This document shows, in pieces, positions 55,232 through 64,000 of a stretch of DNA of 64,000 bases (positions are counted from its first letter, which is position 1; the number at the start of each line of letters is the position of its first letter). A program made the position numbers and the translations under genes. This DNA is from Streptomyces morookaense. Its GTDB lineage: Bacteria > Actinomycetota > Actinomycetes > Streptomycetales > Streptomycetaceae. The DNA is taken from NCBI RefSeq assembly GCF_013030945.1, contig NZ_JABBXF010000027.1:1-64000 (forward strand), read 5' to 3'. The notes under the pieces are model-generated. The model saw only the letters and a list, made by a program, of their open reading frames with translations. It did not search any database and was not told the origin of the DNA.

Positions 55232-56623
55232 TCACCGGCCGCCGGCCGCCTCCCTCCTGCGGAGGGCGTAGACCGCACCGCCGCCGGCCACGATCAGCAC
55301 CACGGCCAGACCGGCCACGACAGGCGTCGAACCGCTGCCGCCGGTGGTCGCGAGGTCACCGTCCGCGAGCGGCGACGGGCTCGGGCTCGGCCTGGCCGGA
55401 GGAGCGCCGCCCACGGAACCCGTGGAGCCGCTCTCCGCGGTCTGGCAGTCCAATATCCCGGAGAACGTCCGCGAGTACCCGTTCGCGCCCGTGACCGCGA
55501 CCCGGTACGCCTTGTCCTCCCCGGCCTTCACCACGACCGTCTCGGACCCGCCGGGCCGGACCGTGTGCCGGCTGCCCGCCAGTTCGAAGGGGAAGGCCTC
55601 GTCGCCCTTGTTGTCGACGGTGATCTCCACCCCGTTCTTGGTGCAGTCCTTCCTGGCCGCCACGGCCGGGGCGGCGCCCTTCTTCGCCCACGTCGCGGTG
55701 GCGGTGGCGGAGACGGTGCTCTCGCTGGAGCCGGCCAGGACCAGGGCCTGGGTCTTGATGTGGTCGCCGATGAAGGCCCGGCCGACCGGGACCTTGGTCG
55801 CGGCGGTGACCTTGAGCGAGGTGAAGCCGTCCGGGGCGCCGGCCGGGACGGAGAAGTAGAGCTCGCCGCCGTCGGCCGTCGTAGTGACCGGCTTGCCGTC
55901 CTTGCCCACGATCTTCACGCCCTTGGCCGCGGCGTCCCCCGAGGGCGCCACGGTGACACTGGCCGCATCGGTGTGCACCGTGACGGGGCCGAGGCGCTGC
56001 CCGGACTTGCCGGAAACCGCCGAGGGGCCGAGGGTCAGCGAGGCCTTGGGCTCCTCGACGTCCTGCGCGCTCTTGTAGAGCCAGTCCGCGAGCTTCTGCG
56101 CCTCGGGGTTCTGCGCGTCCACGCTGACGTGGTCCGAGTACCGCCAGATGGCGACCTGTGTGCCCGCCGCGGCGGTGTTCGCGTCGAGCGTGCCCGCGCC
56201 GGAGTCCTTGGCGAGCGCGGCCAGGTCGTTGATCTGGGGGTAGGAGTGCTGGAGTATCCAGCGGATCTTCCCCGCGTCCTTGTTGTCGTGCAGGGACGAC
56301 TCGTTCCAGCCCGCTTCCCGGTACTTCGCGCCGTCCACGGTGTTGGTCAGGATGTCGATGCAGTACGTCTGCAGCGCGCCGCCGCCGTCGACCTTCATCT
56401 CGAACAGCCCCGCGGCCACCTCGCCGGTCTTGCGCCGGTCGTGGACGACGGCCCGGCCGCCGGCCGTGATGGCGCCGAGCGCCGCGCTGACGCCCCCCTG
56501 GTTCTGCGGCATCCTGACCGCCGCAGCCGGGCCCGCGGCGGCCACGGCCCCCACGACGGCCAGTCCGGATGCCAGGACTGCCGCGGCAAGGCGTGCTGCG
56601 CCCCGCCTCGTGACAGAGTTCAT
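55232..56623 (-). CDS. Thioester-domain surface protein with LATTG sortase signal
   Basis: 463 residues. ATG 56623 with GAAAGGAAACC. Signal peptide at about 1-35 (AAAVLASGLAVVGAVAAAGPAAA). The first domain is a TQXA thioester domain: Cys88 in LQTYCID and Gln156 in AGTQVAIWRYSD, the pair that forms an internal Cys-Gln thioester. In Gram-positive adhesins this bond binds covalently to target amines. One or two beta domains follow, then a stalk and sorting signal LATTG (residue 424), hydrophobic helix, RRREAAGGR, the form used by class E sortases. Secreted and wall-linked. Confidence 0.9.
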   Translation of the reverse strand: MNSVTRRGAARLAAAVLASGLAVVGAVAAAGPAAAVRMPQNQGGVSAALGAITAGGRAVVHDRRKTGEVAAGLFEMKVDGGGALQTYCIDILTNTVDGAKYREAGWNESSLHDNKDAGKIRWILQHSYPQINDLAALAKDSGAGTLDANTAAAGTQVAIWRYSDHVSVDAQNPEAQKLADWLYKSAQDVEEPKASLTLGPSAVSGKSGQRLGPVTVHTDAASVTVAPSGDAAAKGVKIVGKDGKPVTTTADGGELYFSVPAGAPDGFTSLKVTAATKVPVGRAFIGDHIKTQALVLAGSSESTVSATATATWAKKGAAPAVAARKDCTKNGVEITVDNKGDEAFPFELAGSRHTVRPGGSETVVVKAGEDKAYRVAVTGANGYSRTFSGILDCQTAESGSTGSVGGAPPARPSPSPSPLADGDLATTGGSGSTPVVAGLAVVLIVAGGGAVYALRRREAAGGR

Positions 56624-57026
56624 GGTTTCCTTTCGGGCAGGCGCAGCTCGCCGCACTCCTCCGGGCGTGCGCCCCACCGGGCAACTGAATACGCAGCGGC
56701 CCCCGTTGCTACGGACGAAGATCCTAAAGAGCGGGGAGAACGCCTGGTTCCACAGAGCCGCCCGGATCCGGGATCCGAATCGGAATCGTTACCGGCGGCG
56801 CCGCCCCTGACCTGGCCTTATCGACAAATCCCCGGAACAAATCCCCCATTTCCGGGGGTTGTTGCCCAGGGCCTGCGAACCCGGGCCGAGGACGCCGGCC
56901 CAGCGGAGCCGGTCGGAGGGCGCCCCGCGAACCCGCCCCTGGGCGCCCCGAGCGCGACCCGCGACCGCGTCGACCCGCGCGGGCGGGCCTGGGCGAGCGG
57001 ACCCGTACAGGCGGACCTGCGCGGAC
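56624..57026. other. Intergenic region upstream of the thioester protein
   Basis: 403 bp, no supported gene. On the minus strand TAGGAT (56721-56726 complement) is a fair -10 with GGAACC 19 bp before it. A 15-bp palindrome CGGATCCGGGATCCG is at 56763-56777. The part near 56850-57020 is plain GC-rich sequence. Confidence 0.4.
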
Positions 57027-57503
57027 CTACGGGGACACGCCCGCCACCCGGGCCTCGTCGACGACCCCGCCGGCGGCGATGACCTCCCCCGCCGTCACCG
57101 GCATCCCCGCCATCCGCACCGGCTCGAGCGGCAGCGGTCTCGCCTGCGACACCCGGCGGAACGCCGATGTGCCCCGCGCGAGATCGTGCCCGACCGACAC
57201 CGCGTCGATGTCCGCCGACAGCCACCGTTTTCCGTCGCGTTCCTGCTCCTGGATCTTCAACTTCCCGTGGACGACGACCGGTTCGCCCACCGACAGCGAC
57301 CCCACCACGTTTCCCGCCAGCGCCCGCCACGCCCAGACGGTGTAGAAGCTGGTGTAGGCGTCCGTCCATTCCTCGCGCGCCCGGTCCCAGCGCCGCACCG
57401 TCGCCGCGAGCCTGAAGCGGGAGACGGACGCCCCGCCGGCCGTCTCCCGGAAGTCCGGCGGCGTGGCCACGTTGCCCACGACCGTCACCAACGTCTCGTT
57501 CAT
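57027..57503 (-). CDS. ssbB: Single-stranded DNA-binding protein SsbB
   Basis: 158 residues. OB-fold SSB: ETLVTVVGNVATPPDFRET, SRFRLAATVRRWD, WTDAYTSFYTVWAWRALAGNV, GEPVVVHGKLKI. It lacks the long Gly-rich tail and the acidic C-terminal tip (DDxPF) of replicative SSB; it ends VVDEARVAGVSP. In S. coelicolor the short paralogue SsbB is needed for chromosome segregation in spores rather than for replication. The gene lies next to the dynamin operon, on the same strand 271 bp downstream. ATG 57503. Confidence 0.88.
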   Translation of the reverse strand: MNETLVTVVGNVATPPDFRETAGGASVSRFRLAATVRRWDRAREEWTDAYTSFYTVWAWRALAGNVVGSLSVGEPVVVHGKLKIQEQERDGKRWLSADIDAVSVGHDLARGTSAFRRVSQARPLPLEPVRMAGMPVTAGEVIAAGGVVDEARVAGVSP

Positions 57504-57615
57504 GCGAACCGCCCCCCGTCCCTGCCTTTGCGCAGGCTCTGCGCGCCCGGCCGGTGCCCGATTGCCCGACCGCGTGACCTCATCGTGCCCGTGATCGCGA
57601 GAGTCTGCTGGAGGC

Positions 57616-57642
57616 TGTGGACTACCCCCGGGTTGTGGAAAA
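57616..57642 (-). promoter_or_regulatory. Two DnaA-box-like nonamers upstream of ssbB
   Basis: On the minus strand TTTTCCACA (57642-57634) and TAGTCCACA (57624-57616), each one mismatch from the Streptomyces DnaA box TTGTCCACA, 9 bp apart in the same orientation, about 115-140 bp upstream of the ssbB start. Confidence 0.4.
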
Positions 57643-57774
57643 CCCCGTCACTCGGACGGTGCCGGTGACCGGTGTCGACAAGCGCCCACCAGCCTCTGTC
57701 GTCCCGTCAGCCCCTCACGTCCGGCCACCCCGATCCGGCCCGTCTCCAATTCGGCCCGTCCGCCTGGGCCGTCC

Positions 57775-59901
57775 TCACGCCTCGCCCGCCGCGATCACGA
57801 ACTGCGCCCGCACCTCCTGGTACCGCAGCAGTTCCGCCGCCACCGGTTCGAGCACCCGCGCCCGTCCGCACCCCGCCGCGGCCTCGCGCAGCCGCCGCTC
57901 GATCTCCAGCCCGTACCGGCGGGCCGGCCCCCGCGCCGCCACCCGGCAGCACCACGCAAGGAGCGGCCCGCCGGCCGCAGCCCCCGCCAGCAGCAGCCCC
58001 GGCCCCCACCACGGCACCGCGAAATCCCCTGTCAGCACCCCCACCAGTCCGGCCACCCCGAGCAGTTGCAGCCCCAGCAGAGCCACCTGCCCCACGGCCA
58101 CCACCGTCCACCACCGCGGCCGGGCCGCCCGTACGGCGCCGCCCCCGTGCGTACGCCATGCGGCGGCGCGTCCCACGCCCGTCCGCCAGCCCCGGGAGAT
58201 ACCCCGCACCCCACCCTCGTCCGCCCTCGTCAGCCAGCCCGCCGCGCGCCAGCTGCCGCCGGTGTGCCAGCCTCCCGGGCGCCGCACGACCGGGGCGGAC
58301 GCCGCGGCGGCGGTCGCCTCGTCGAGCGCGTCGGCCAGCCCGTCGGCCCCGCGCACCGCGGCCTCGCGCACGGCCTGCGCCCAGGGGCCGGGCAGCCCGG
58401 TGGCCGCCTCGTGCGCCAGCGTCCGTACGGCCTGTTCGACCAGGGGCCGGGAGGCGGTGCGCCGCGCCGCCGCGGGCATCCCGGCCGCATCGACGGAGGC
58501 CTCTGCCCCGAGCGGATCGGAGGCGACGAGGGCGTCGACGTCGTGCCCGCCCCCCTCGTCGTACTCGTCCGCCGGAGCGAACTCGCTCGTGTCGCTGACG
58601 CCGCCCACGCCGTCGATCTCGTCCTCGTCCACGCCCGAGAACCCCAGCCACGGCCCCATCGCGCGCAGCCACAGCCACACCCGCGCGATCACGGCCCGGT
58701 ACCAGCGCCGCGCCCGCCGCCACATCGTCGTGCACGCCCGCTCGGCGTCCCGCCGCCAGGCCCTTTCCGCCGCGAGGCCGGCTGCCTGCGCGCCCACCGA
58801 CTCGGCCAGCCGGTCCTCGAACTCGAGCCGCGCCTGCTCGGTCAGCCCGGGCCGCCCGTCCGCCACGTAGGCCTGCCGCAGCCGCGCGGACACGCCGTCG
58901 ACATCGGCCGTCAGCCGCAGCTCCGCCGCGGTCCGCCGGGCCGTGAACTGGCCGAGCAGTTCGCGCAGTTCCCCGATCCCCTCGCCCGTCAGTGCCGAGA
59001 TCGCCATCACCACGGCCCCCGGCTCGCCGTGCTCGCCGAGGGCCAGCCCGTCCTCGTCCAGCAGCCGCCGCAGATCGTCGAGCACCTGGTCGGCGGCGTC
59101 CCTGGACAGCCGGTCGACCTGATTGAGGACCACGAAGGTCACCTCCGCGTACCCGGCGAGCGGCTGCAGATAGCGCTCGTGCAGCACCGCGTCCGCGTAC
59201 TTCTCCGGATCCACGACCCAGATCACCGCGTCCACCAGCCGCAGCAGCCGGTCCACCTGCTCCCGGTGCCCGGCCGCGGCCGAGTCGTGGTCCGGCAGGT
59301 CCAGCAGGACGAGACCGTTCAGCGACCGGTCGTACGGGCGCACCGGCTGCCGACGCGCCCGCGCGGGGATGCCCAGGCGGTCCAGCAGCCCCTCGGCGCG
59401 GTCCGACCAGGCACAGGAGACGGGCAGCGCGGTGGTCGGCCGCCGCACCCCGGCCTCCGAAAGCTGCGCCCGGGCCAGGGCGTTGAAGAGGGTCGACTTG
59501 CCACTGCCCGTGGAGCCCGCGATGGCGACGACGGTGAGGTCGAGCGAGTAGCGCTGGCGGGCCGCGGCCTCCTCCAGCACGCGTCGCGCCTCGGCGAGCG
59601 TGCGCCGGTCCAGCCGCGCCCCGGACAGCCCCACCAGCTCGCGCAGGGCGTCCAGCCGGGGCCGCAGGGCGTGCCCCACGGAGGTCGGCGCGCTCCGGGG
59701 CGGAGCGGGGGGCATGGGGCTCACAGGAGGAGACGTGCGCTCCGGCGGAAGCGCCACAGCGGTCAGCGGGGACTGTGCGGGGCGCTCGGGCCGCGCCCGG
59801 CGCGCGATCAGACCGTCGTCCCAGACCCGGTCCTCGGAGTCGCCGTGGGAGCGGCCCTCGCCCCGTGCGTCGCAGCTGCCGGTGGTCTGCACAGCGGTCA
59901 C
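57775..59901 (-). CDS. dynB: Bacterial dynamin-like GTPase DynB
   Basis: 708 residues. GTG 59901 overlaps the dynA stop (GTGA), showing coupled translation. GTPase domain: [10 protein letters not shown] (P-loop), [10 protein letters not shown] (switch I Thr), DLPDHDS (G3) and LNQVDRL (G4). Helical middle, then an acidic stretch ([10 protein letters not shown]) and two transmembrane helices near residues 600-645 ([18 protein letters not shown] and [19 protein letters not shown]). In S. venezuelae DynA and DynB together hold the FtsZ rings steady in sporulation septation; DynB is the membrane-embedded one. Confidence 0.9.
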   Translation of the reverse strand: MTAVQTTGSCDARGEGRSHGDSEDRVWDDGLIARRARPERPAQSPLTAVALPPERTSPPVSPMPPAPPRSAPTSVGHALRPRLDALRELVGLSGARLDRRTLAEARRVLEEAAARQRYSLDLTVVAIAGSTGSGKSTLFNALARAQLSEAGVRRPTTALPVSCAWSDRAEGLLDRLGIPARARRQPVRPYDRSLNGLVLLDLPDHDSAAAGHREQVDRLLRLVDAVIWVVDPEKYADAVLHERYLQPLAGYAEVTFVVLNQVDRLSRDAADQVLDDLRRLLDEDGLALGEHGEPGAVVMAISALTGEGIGELRELLGQFTARRTAAELRLTADVDGVSARLRQAYVADGRPGLTEQARLEFEDRLAESVGAQAAGLAAERAWRRDAERACTTMWRRARRWYRAVIARVWLWLRAMGPWLGFSGVDEDEIDGVGGVSDTSEFAPADEYDEGGGHDVDALVASDPLGAEASVDAAGMPAAARRTASRPLVEQAVRTLAHEAATGLPGPWAQAVREAAVRGADGLADALDEATAAAASAPVVRRPGGWHTGGSWRAAGWLTRADEGGVRGISRGWRTGVGRAAAWRTHGGGAVRAARPRWWTVVAVGQVALLGLQLLGVAGLVGVLTGDFAVPWWGPGLLLAGAAAGGPLLAWCCRVAARGPARRYGLEIERRLREAAAGCGRARVLEPVAAELLRYQEVRAQFVIAAGEA

Positions 59902-61559
59902 CTCTCCTTCTGCAGGACGGACAACGCGGCGATCAGGTCGACCTGGTGCTCCGGCGTGACTTCGAGCGCCTCCAAGGGGGCCGCCCTGCGGTCCCGTTCG
60001 GCGTCTAGCACCTGCTCCAGGCAACCGGACAGCAGGTCCCCACCCCGGTCGTGCAGCCGCAGCGCGCCCTGCGCACCCAGCAGGTCGGCCAGCGTCTCAC
60101 CCGCCGTACGCGCCCGGCGGCCGCCCAGCAGCGCTGCTGCGAGCAGTGCGGCGACATGTTCCGCGTCGAGGCTCGCGGCCCGCTCGGCGGCGCGCACTTC
60201 TTCTTCCGCGATCTCCTCCAGGCACCGCCGCCAGCGCCGTGCGGCCACGCCGATCCGCCCGGCGGCCCCGTCGGGGTCGCTCGGCGCGAGCACCGAACCG
60301 GTGGCCGGGTCGTCGCTGCAGGCCGCGGCGATCTCCTCGTCGGCGGCGTCGGCCGCACAGCTCAGCAGTGCGACGAGAGAGCCGGTGAGGGCGGTGAGCA
60401 GTTCATCCGGCGTACTGTCCTGCGGGTGTCCGCGCCAGTGCGTCAGAGCGTCTCCGGCGAGCATCTCGCCGGACTCGACGGCGAGCCGTACGCGCTCCAC
60501 CGCACGCCCGTACGCGTCCTCCACTCGCTGCAGCAGACGGACGGCCGCAGCGTGCTGCACGGCCGACGCCCCGGCGAGCCCGGGCAGCCGTGCGCCCAAA
60601 GAGGAGAGCACTCCGGCGGCGGTCCGGGCGGTGGCCACCGTCCGGGCCGCCGGGTCCTGTGCCCGCTGGGCGAGCCAGGCGCGCAGCCCGGCGACGGCGG
60701 TGGCGGGCAGCAGTCCGCTGCCGCCGCCCGCGGACTCCGGGAGTTCGGGAATGGTGAAGCGGGGCACGTCGCCCAGGCCCGCATGTTCGAGCAGCGCGTC
60801 GTACTGGCGGGACACCTCGGCGGCAACCTGGTGCGGCACCCGGTCCAGCACGGTGACGAGCGTGACGTCGTACTCCTTGGCGGTGCGGAGCAGGTGCCAG
60901 GGCACGGCATCGGCGTAGCGGGTGGCGGTGGTGACGAGCACCCAGACGTCGGCGGCGCAGATCAGTGCGGCGGCGAGCTCGCGGTTGCGGGCGACGAGGG
61001 AGTCGATGTCGGGCGCGTCCAGCAGCGCGAGCCCGCGCGGCAGGGAACGGTCGGTCTCGATCCGCAGCGAGCTGAGCTCGTCGTCCGGCCCCTCCCCCTC
61101 GGAACCGTCGGACGCTTCCGGAGCCCCGGGATCCACTGCGTCGTCCATGCCGTCCGCCTCGTACGCGGCACCCTCCTGGGCCGGCACCCAGACCCGGTGC
61201 AGCCGCGGCAGCACCCGGGGCCCCGCGAACCAGTGGTGATCGTCCGGATGACAGACGAGAACTGGCGTGCGGGTTGTCGGCCGCAGCACCCCCGCCTCAG
61301 TGACCCTCCGCCCCACCAGCGAGTTGACCAGCGTGGACTTGCCCGCCCCGGTGGACCCCCCGACGACCGCGAGCAACGGCGCTTCGGGGGCGCACAGGCG
61401 GGGCACCAGATAGTCGTCGAGCTGCGCCAGGAGCTCGGCCCGGTTTCGACGGGCGCGGGCCGCGCCGGGGAGGGGGAGCGGAAAGCGTGCGGCGTCGACA
61501 CGGTCACGCAGTGCGGACAGTGCATCGAGCAGCCGGGGCCGTACGTCCAAGGTCGCCAC
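59898..61559 (-). CDS. dynA: Bacterial dynamin-like GTPase DynA
   Basis: 553 residues. GTG 61559 is chosen because the similarity to dynamin GTPases begins right after it; there is no good RBS. GTPase motifs: [28 protein letters not shown] (switch I Thr), DAPDIDS. The G4 motif is degenerate (TVLDRVP in place of NKxD). Helical stalk follows; no membrane helices. It is the soluble partner of DynB in the sporulation division complex. First gene of the two-gene operon. Confidence 0.9.
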   Translation of the reverse strand: MATLDVRPRLLDALSALRDRVDAARFPLPLPGAARARRNRAELLAQLDDYLVPRLCAPEAPLLAVVGGSTGAGKSTLVNSLVGRRVTEAGVLRPTTRTPVLVCHPDDHHWFAGPRVLPRLHRVWVPAQEGAAYEADGMDDAVDPGAPEASDGSEGEGPDDELSSLRIETDRSLPRGLALLDAPDIDSLVARNRELAAALICAADVWVLVTTATRYADAVPWHLLRTAKEYDVTLVTVLDRVPHQVAAEVSRQYDALLEHAGLGDVPRFTIPELPESAGGGSGLLPATAVAGLRAWLAQRAQDPAARTVATARTAAGVLSSLGARLPGLAGASAVQHAAAVRLLQRVEDAYGRAVERVRLAVESGEMLAGDALTHWRGHPQDSTPDELLTALTGSLVALLSCAADAADEEIAAACSDDPATGSVLAPSDPDGAAGRIGVAARRWRRCLEEIAEEEVRAAERAASLDAEHVAALLAAALLGGRRARTAGETLADLLGAQGALRLHDRGGDLLSGCLEQVLDAERDRRAAPLEALEVTPEHQVDLIAALSVLQKER

Positions 61560-61853
61560 ACGTGCAGAATGCCCAATTCTGGGGTGTTTTTGAAGCAAAT
61601 CACCCCTGGCGCGCGAGGCGTGGCGCAAGGGGCCCAGGCATAACGAGTGCACAACACCCGTTGCACAGGGCGTCAAAAACGATGCGAAAATCGCACCTGC
61701 CTGCGATTATCAGGACCGCTTCACCGAACCTCCACATCGTGTCACGGAGGTGAAGCAACCGGGACGAGGTACGCGGAGCCCTATCCTTGTCCCGGCAAGG
61801 TCACGGCACCACCGAGCCCGGGGCTTCAGCCGTCCGACCGCAGCACAAGACCG

Positions 61854-61926
61854 GCCCCCGTAGCTCAGTGGATAGAGCAGGCGCCTTCTAAGCGCTTGGC
61901 CGCAGGTTCGAGTCCTGCCGGGGGCG
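61854..61926 (+). tRNA. tRNA-Arg (anticodon TCT)
   Basis: 73-nt cloverleaf: acceptor GCCCCCG (61854-61860) with CGGGGGC (61919-61925), D arm GCTC/GAGC, anticodon stem GGCGC/GCGCT around CTTCTAA (anticodon TCT, reads AGA), T arm GCAGG/CCTGC with TTCGAGT. CCA is not encoded. Next to it lies an integrase pointing at its 3' end, so the tRNA is the likely attachment site. Confidence 0.97.
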
Positions 61927-62121
61927 CTCGCGCTCCACCCTTCGCCTCTCCCCTCCGGGAGGGGCGTTTTTGCTGGTCAGGGGCAAGTTAGTCGGGGCGG
62001 CGTAGCGGGGGCGTAAGGGTCGGGCCCGGCCCCGGCGACTGCGGGGAGGACCCGACCATGTCCGGCTGTCACCGGGTATCTGCGGGTAGCCACGGTGGAT
62101 ACACGGTGGCGTTTTCCTGAC

Positions 62122-62523
62122 TCAGTCCGGCTCGGGCAGTTCGAGGAGATCCTCCTCGGCTTCCATCTCGGCTTCCATCCGGCGTTTCAGGTCCGGCAGC
62201 TGCCCTTCGATGCACCCGGCGTAGAAGGCCAGCAGGACGGCGACGCTGTTGCCGGCCCAGTAGGCGATCTGCGCGGGCGGCAGGCCCTGATTGAGCCACT
62301 CGGTCAGCCGGGTGTGCCGGATGTCGTAGATCCGCCTTCCCAACGGGGACTGGTACCCACATCCCGTCAGCTCCGCCTGGCGGGCGCCCCGCCAGGCCCT
62401 GCGCGTGACCGAGCCGGAGAGGATGCCCCCGTACTTGCCGGAGAACATCCGGTCACCGGGACTCAGGCCTTCGGCCCTGATGTACTCCCGCAGCCTCCGC
62501 GTCAGCGGCGGAGGACCCGGCAC
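62122..62523 (-). pseudogene. Tyrosine integrase, C-terminal fragment
   Basis: The readable 133 residues are the C-terminal catalytic half of an actinomycete phage/ICE integrase: YDIRHTRLTEWLNQG has the RHxxR-type box and WAGNSVAVLLAFYAGC carries the later motif and catalytic Tyr. The N-terminal arm-binding and core domains and the first catalytic Arg are missing; upstream sequence is replaced by a transposase fragment. It ends 195 bp from the tRNA-Arg 3' end, the usual place for an integrase gene in an element integrated at a tRNA. Confidence 0.8.
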
Positions 62524-62555
62524 GACGCGCGTGTCCTGCTCGGCCCGCCCCTTGA

Positions 62556-62815
62556 AGCAATCTGGACCCGCCGTCCGGTGAGCAGCTGCGCGAGGTCATC
62601 CGCTACGAACACGAGCGCGTCGGCGACACCTCCGAGCACGAACGGCGCGTCGCACTCGCGGACTTCGTGAACTGCTACAACCACGACCGTCCGCACACCG
62701 CGCTCGGCGGCCGATCACCCATCAGCCGGACCGCCGGAAGCGACTACCCGCTCATCTTCGACCAGCCGCCCGAACCGCTCGTCGACAGCAGCTCAGCTTC
62801 GAGGACTTCGTGTAA
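62556..62815 (+). pseudogene. IS481-like transposase, C-terminal fragment
   Basis: The frame from 62556 reads LREVIRYEHERVGDTSEHE, then LADFVNCYNHDRPHTALGG and RSPISR, the typical IS481-family transposase end (YNHxRPHxALGG). The DDE catalytic residues upstream are lost. No terminal inverted repeat was found. Near 62790 an alternative frame would read LSFEDFV and stop, which suggests a small frameshift. Confidence 0.7.
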
Positions 62816-62860
62816 CCAATGTCCCGAGACACCACAACTAGCAGGATCTGACTTTCCACG

Positions 62861-63043
62861 TCAACGATCAAACCGCTTAGCACCCCAAGGCAACCACGTG
62901 GCCAACGCGCGAAGCGCCGCAGGTATGTCTTTCCGCTCGGCTCTGCAGATCGCTGTCAGGCCGATGACCAACAGCGACAAAATGAACAGGATTGAAACCC
63001 AAGCAGCCCCCGCAGAGAGCAGCTGAGCGACCTTACGCGCCAC
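62861..63043 (-). CDS. Small membrane protein of integrative elements
   Basis: 60 residues. GTG 63043, three bases after the stop of the next gene upstream, with GGAGCGGTGAACT as RBS. One transmembrane helix (WVSILFILSLLVIGLTAIC) and a cytoplasmic tail CRAERKDIPAALRALATWLPWG. The motif C-x(3-4)-KDIPxxxRAL is one I have seen in small proteins of actinomycete integrative elements; function unknown. Lower GC than the core genes. Confidence 0.65.
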   Translation of the reverse strand: MARKVAQLLSAGAAWVSILFILSLLVIGLTAICRAERKDIPAALRALATWLPWGAKRFDR

Positions 63044-63046
63044 AGT

Positions 63047-64000
63047 TCACCGCTCCGACGGGATAGAGGCTTGAGCAGCCTGTACCGTTTCAGCCCCGAA
63101 GGCCTTCTCCATGGCTCTTTGAGCCTGTGCCCTTTCCTCTGGCGGCAGCCAATACAGCGGCGGGAACTCCTCATCATCGTCGTGTTCCACTGCTGTCAGA
63201 GCATTGATATACGACACGGCAGGAAGTCGGCGCGAGTCAAGCAGCCGGCCATCGGCACCCATCCAACGCAACCCCTGCAGCGCCATATCCAAGGCGGCCA
63301 GCATCTGCAACACACGCCATTCATGCGAGTCAGCCTTCGGATCATTCCTCCGACGGGCACGCGACTGGCCAATCACGTACCACGCTGAGCCCTTGTTAGG
63401 CATCAGAAGGCCTAGCAGACCCGCGCGGTAACTGAAGTCCTCGGCGTCTGGCATGTCGCGCCTTGAACGTTGCTGGAAGAGGTGCTGGTAGCGCGCCAGT
63501 GTCTCGCGGTTCAGAACATCAGCATTTACGACCGCGATCGCTCGGTTGAGACAACCCAACTCATCCATCATTTCTGACAAGCTATACAGGCAATGGCGGT
63601 ACCAATCAGGATTCTTCTCTTGATGCCCCACGACGATGACTTGATTGAGACGGAGGAGTACATGGCCTACAGACCTCTGAACCTGTTCATGCAGCCACTG
63701 GGGAATGTATTCCAGGTCATCACTGGAGTATGAGGCGCCGTCAACGCGAGCCAGATCTGATGTTCGCAGTCGCTCAACATCGGAGCGGAGCAATCGTTGC
63801 ACGCCCCGTGGATCCCGTCCCCCAGCGACCAACTCGGCAGCAATCACTCCTGTGAGGCGCCCAAGAGTGTCCATGGCGTCACTCGACCGATACATGCACA
63901 TCCTGGCCCAGCCGTGCTCAGCTCGGTCTGGAGCACAGTAGCGCAGCACCTCCTCCAGGAGATTGATGACCTCCACCGCACAGGGCAATACGGCCTGGCG
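63047..64000 (-). CDS. Unknown accessory protein, 5' end outside window
   Basis: The frame is open to the right edge, so the start is unseen; about 317 residues are readable. Mixed helical protein with no recognised motif. It has Trp/Tyr-rich parts (IPQWLHEQVQRSVGHVLLRL, PPLYWLPPEERAQAQ) and no signal peptide. GC content and third-position GC are visibly lower than in the core genes, which fits horizontal transfer. Coupled to the small membrane protein downstream. Confidence 0.65.
   Translation of the reverse strand, partial: RQAVLPCAVEVINLLEEVLRYCAPDRAEHGWARMCMYRSSDAMDTLGRLTGVIAAELVAGGRDPRGVQRLLRSDVERLRTSDLARVDGASYSSDDLEYIPQWLHEQVQRSVGHVLLRLNQVIVVGHQEKNPDWYRHCLYSLSEMMDELGCLNRAIAVVNADVLNRETLARYQHLFQQRSRRDMPDAEDFSYRAGLLGLLMPNKGSAWYVIGQSRARRRNDPKADSHEWRVLQMLAALDMALQGLRWMGADGRLLDSRRLPAVSYINALTAVEHDDDEEFPPLYWLPPEERAQAQRAMEKAFGAETVQAAQASIPSER

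Noticed and set aside
59892..59894. Alternative GTG start for dynB three codons downstream
   Set aside because: It has a better spaced GAGGTG, but the GTGA overlap at 59901 is the more usual coupling arrangement. Either way the protein changes by only three residues.

Overview
This window is chromosomal DNA from a Streptomyces or a very close relative. GC content is very high with G/C-dominated third codon positions, GTG starts are common and one TTG start is used, and families typical of the genus are present: Nur-controlled sodF, a csnR-type chitosan-sugar operon, LAxTG sortase substrates, the sporulation dynamins DynA/DynB, ssbB and a PknG-type kinase. Gene order resembles the SCO26xx part of the S. 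coelicolor chromosome; that comparison is from memory, not from a search.

Layout. 1-6 kb: the end of a WXG100 (type VII secretion) gene, an imine-reductase-like enzyme, an orphan AbiEii-like nucleotidyltransferase, a membrane PP2C phosphatase, a Nei-type DNA glycosylase and rpiB. 6-15 kb: three paralogous APC amino-acid permeases interleaved with a Ser/Thr kinase, an LARTG-anchored surface protein and bioY, ending at sodF with a Nur box upstream and a probable s-SodF small RNA in its 3' UTR. 15-27.5 kb: a mycothiol-nitroreductase-like protein, two paralogous M1 aminopeptidases flanking an AbiEi-like protein, a Tat-exported metallophosphoesterase and asd, then an acyl-ACP desaturase. 27.6-35 kb: malQ, divergent from a secreted GH84-like hexosaminidase, then an HNH nuclease and an MscS channel.

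35.3-42 kb: a complete csnR-csnEFGHK operon (ROK repressor, ABC importer for amino-sugar oligosaccharides without its own ATPase, GH4 glycosidase, sugar kinase), with a sigma70-like promoter and a 19-bp operator. 42.2-52.1 kb: the most interesting region. It holds a GlnX-like membrane protein, a GlnH-like binding protein, a helical protein, PknG, a PP2C phosphatase, a VWA protein and an FHA protein, tightly packed on one strand. Three of these proteins carry a total of seven zinc-ribbon motifs. This reads as a complete sensor / kinase / phosphatase / phospho-reader module. A truncated haemoglobin gene follows.

52.6-61.6 kb, all on the minus strand: an unknown protein coupled to the ABC-F protein EttA, a thioester-domain surface protein with an LATTG signal, ssbB, and dynA-dynB. 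At 61.85 kb lies tRNA-Arg(UCU). Beyond it the sequence becomes accessory: a 5'-truncated tyrosine integrase pointing at the tRNA, an IS481-like transposase fragment, and two lower-GC genes (a small membrane protein and an unknown protein running off the edge). This is the remnant of an integrative element.
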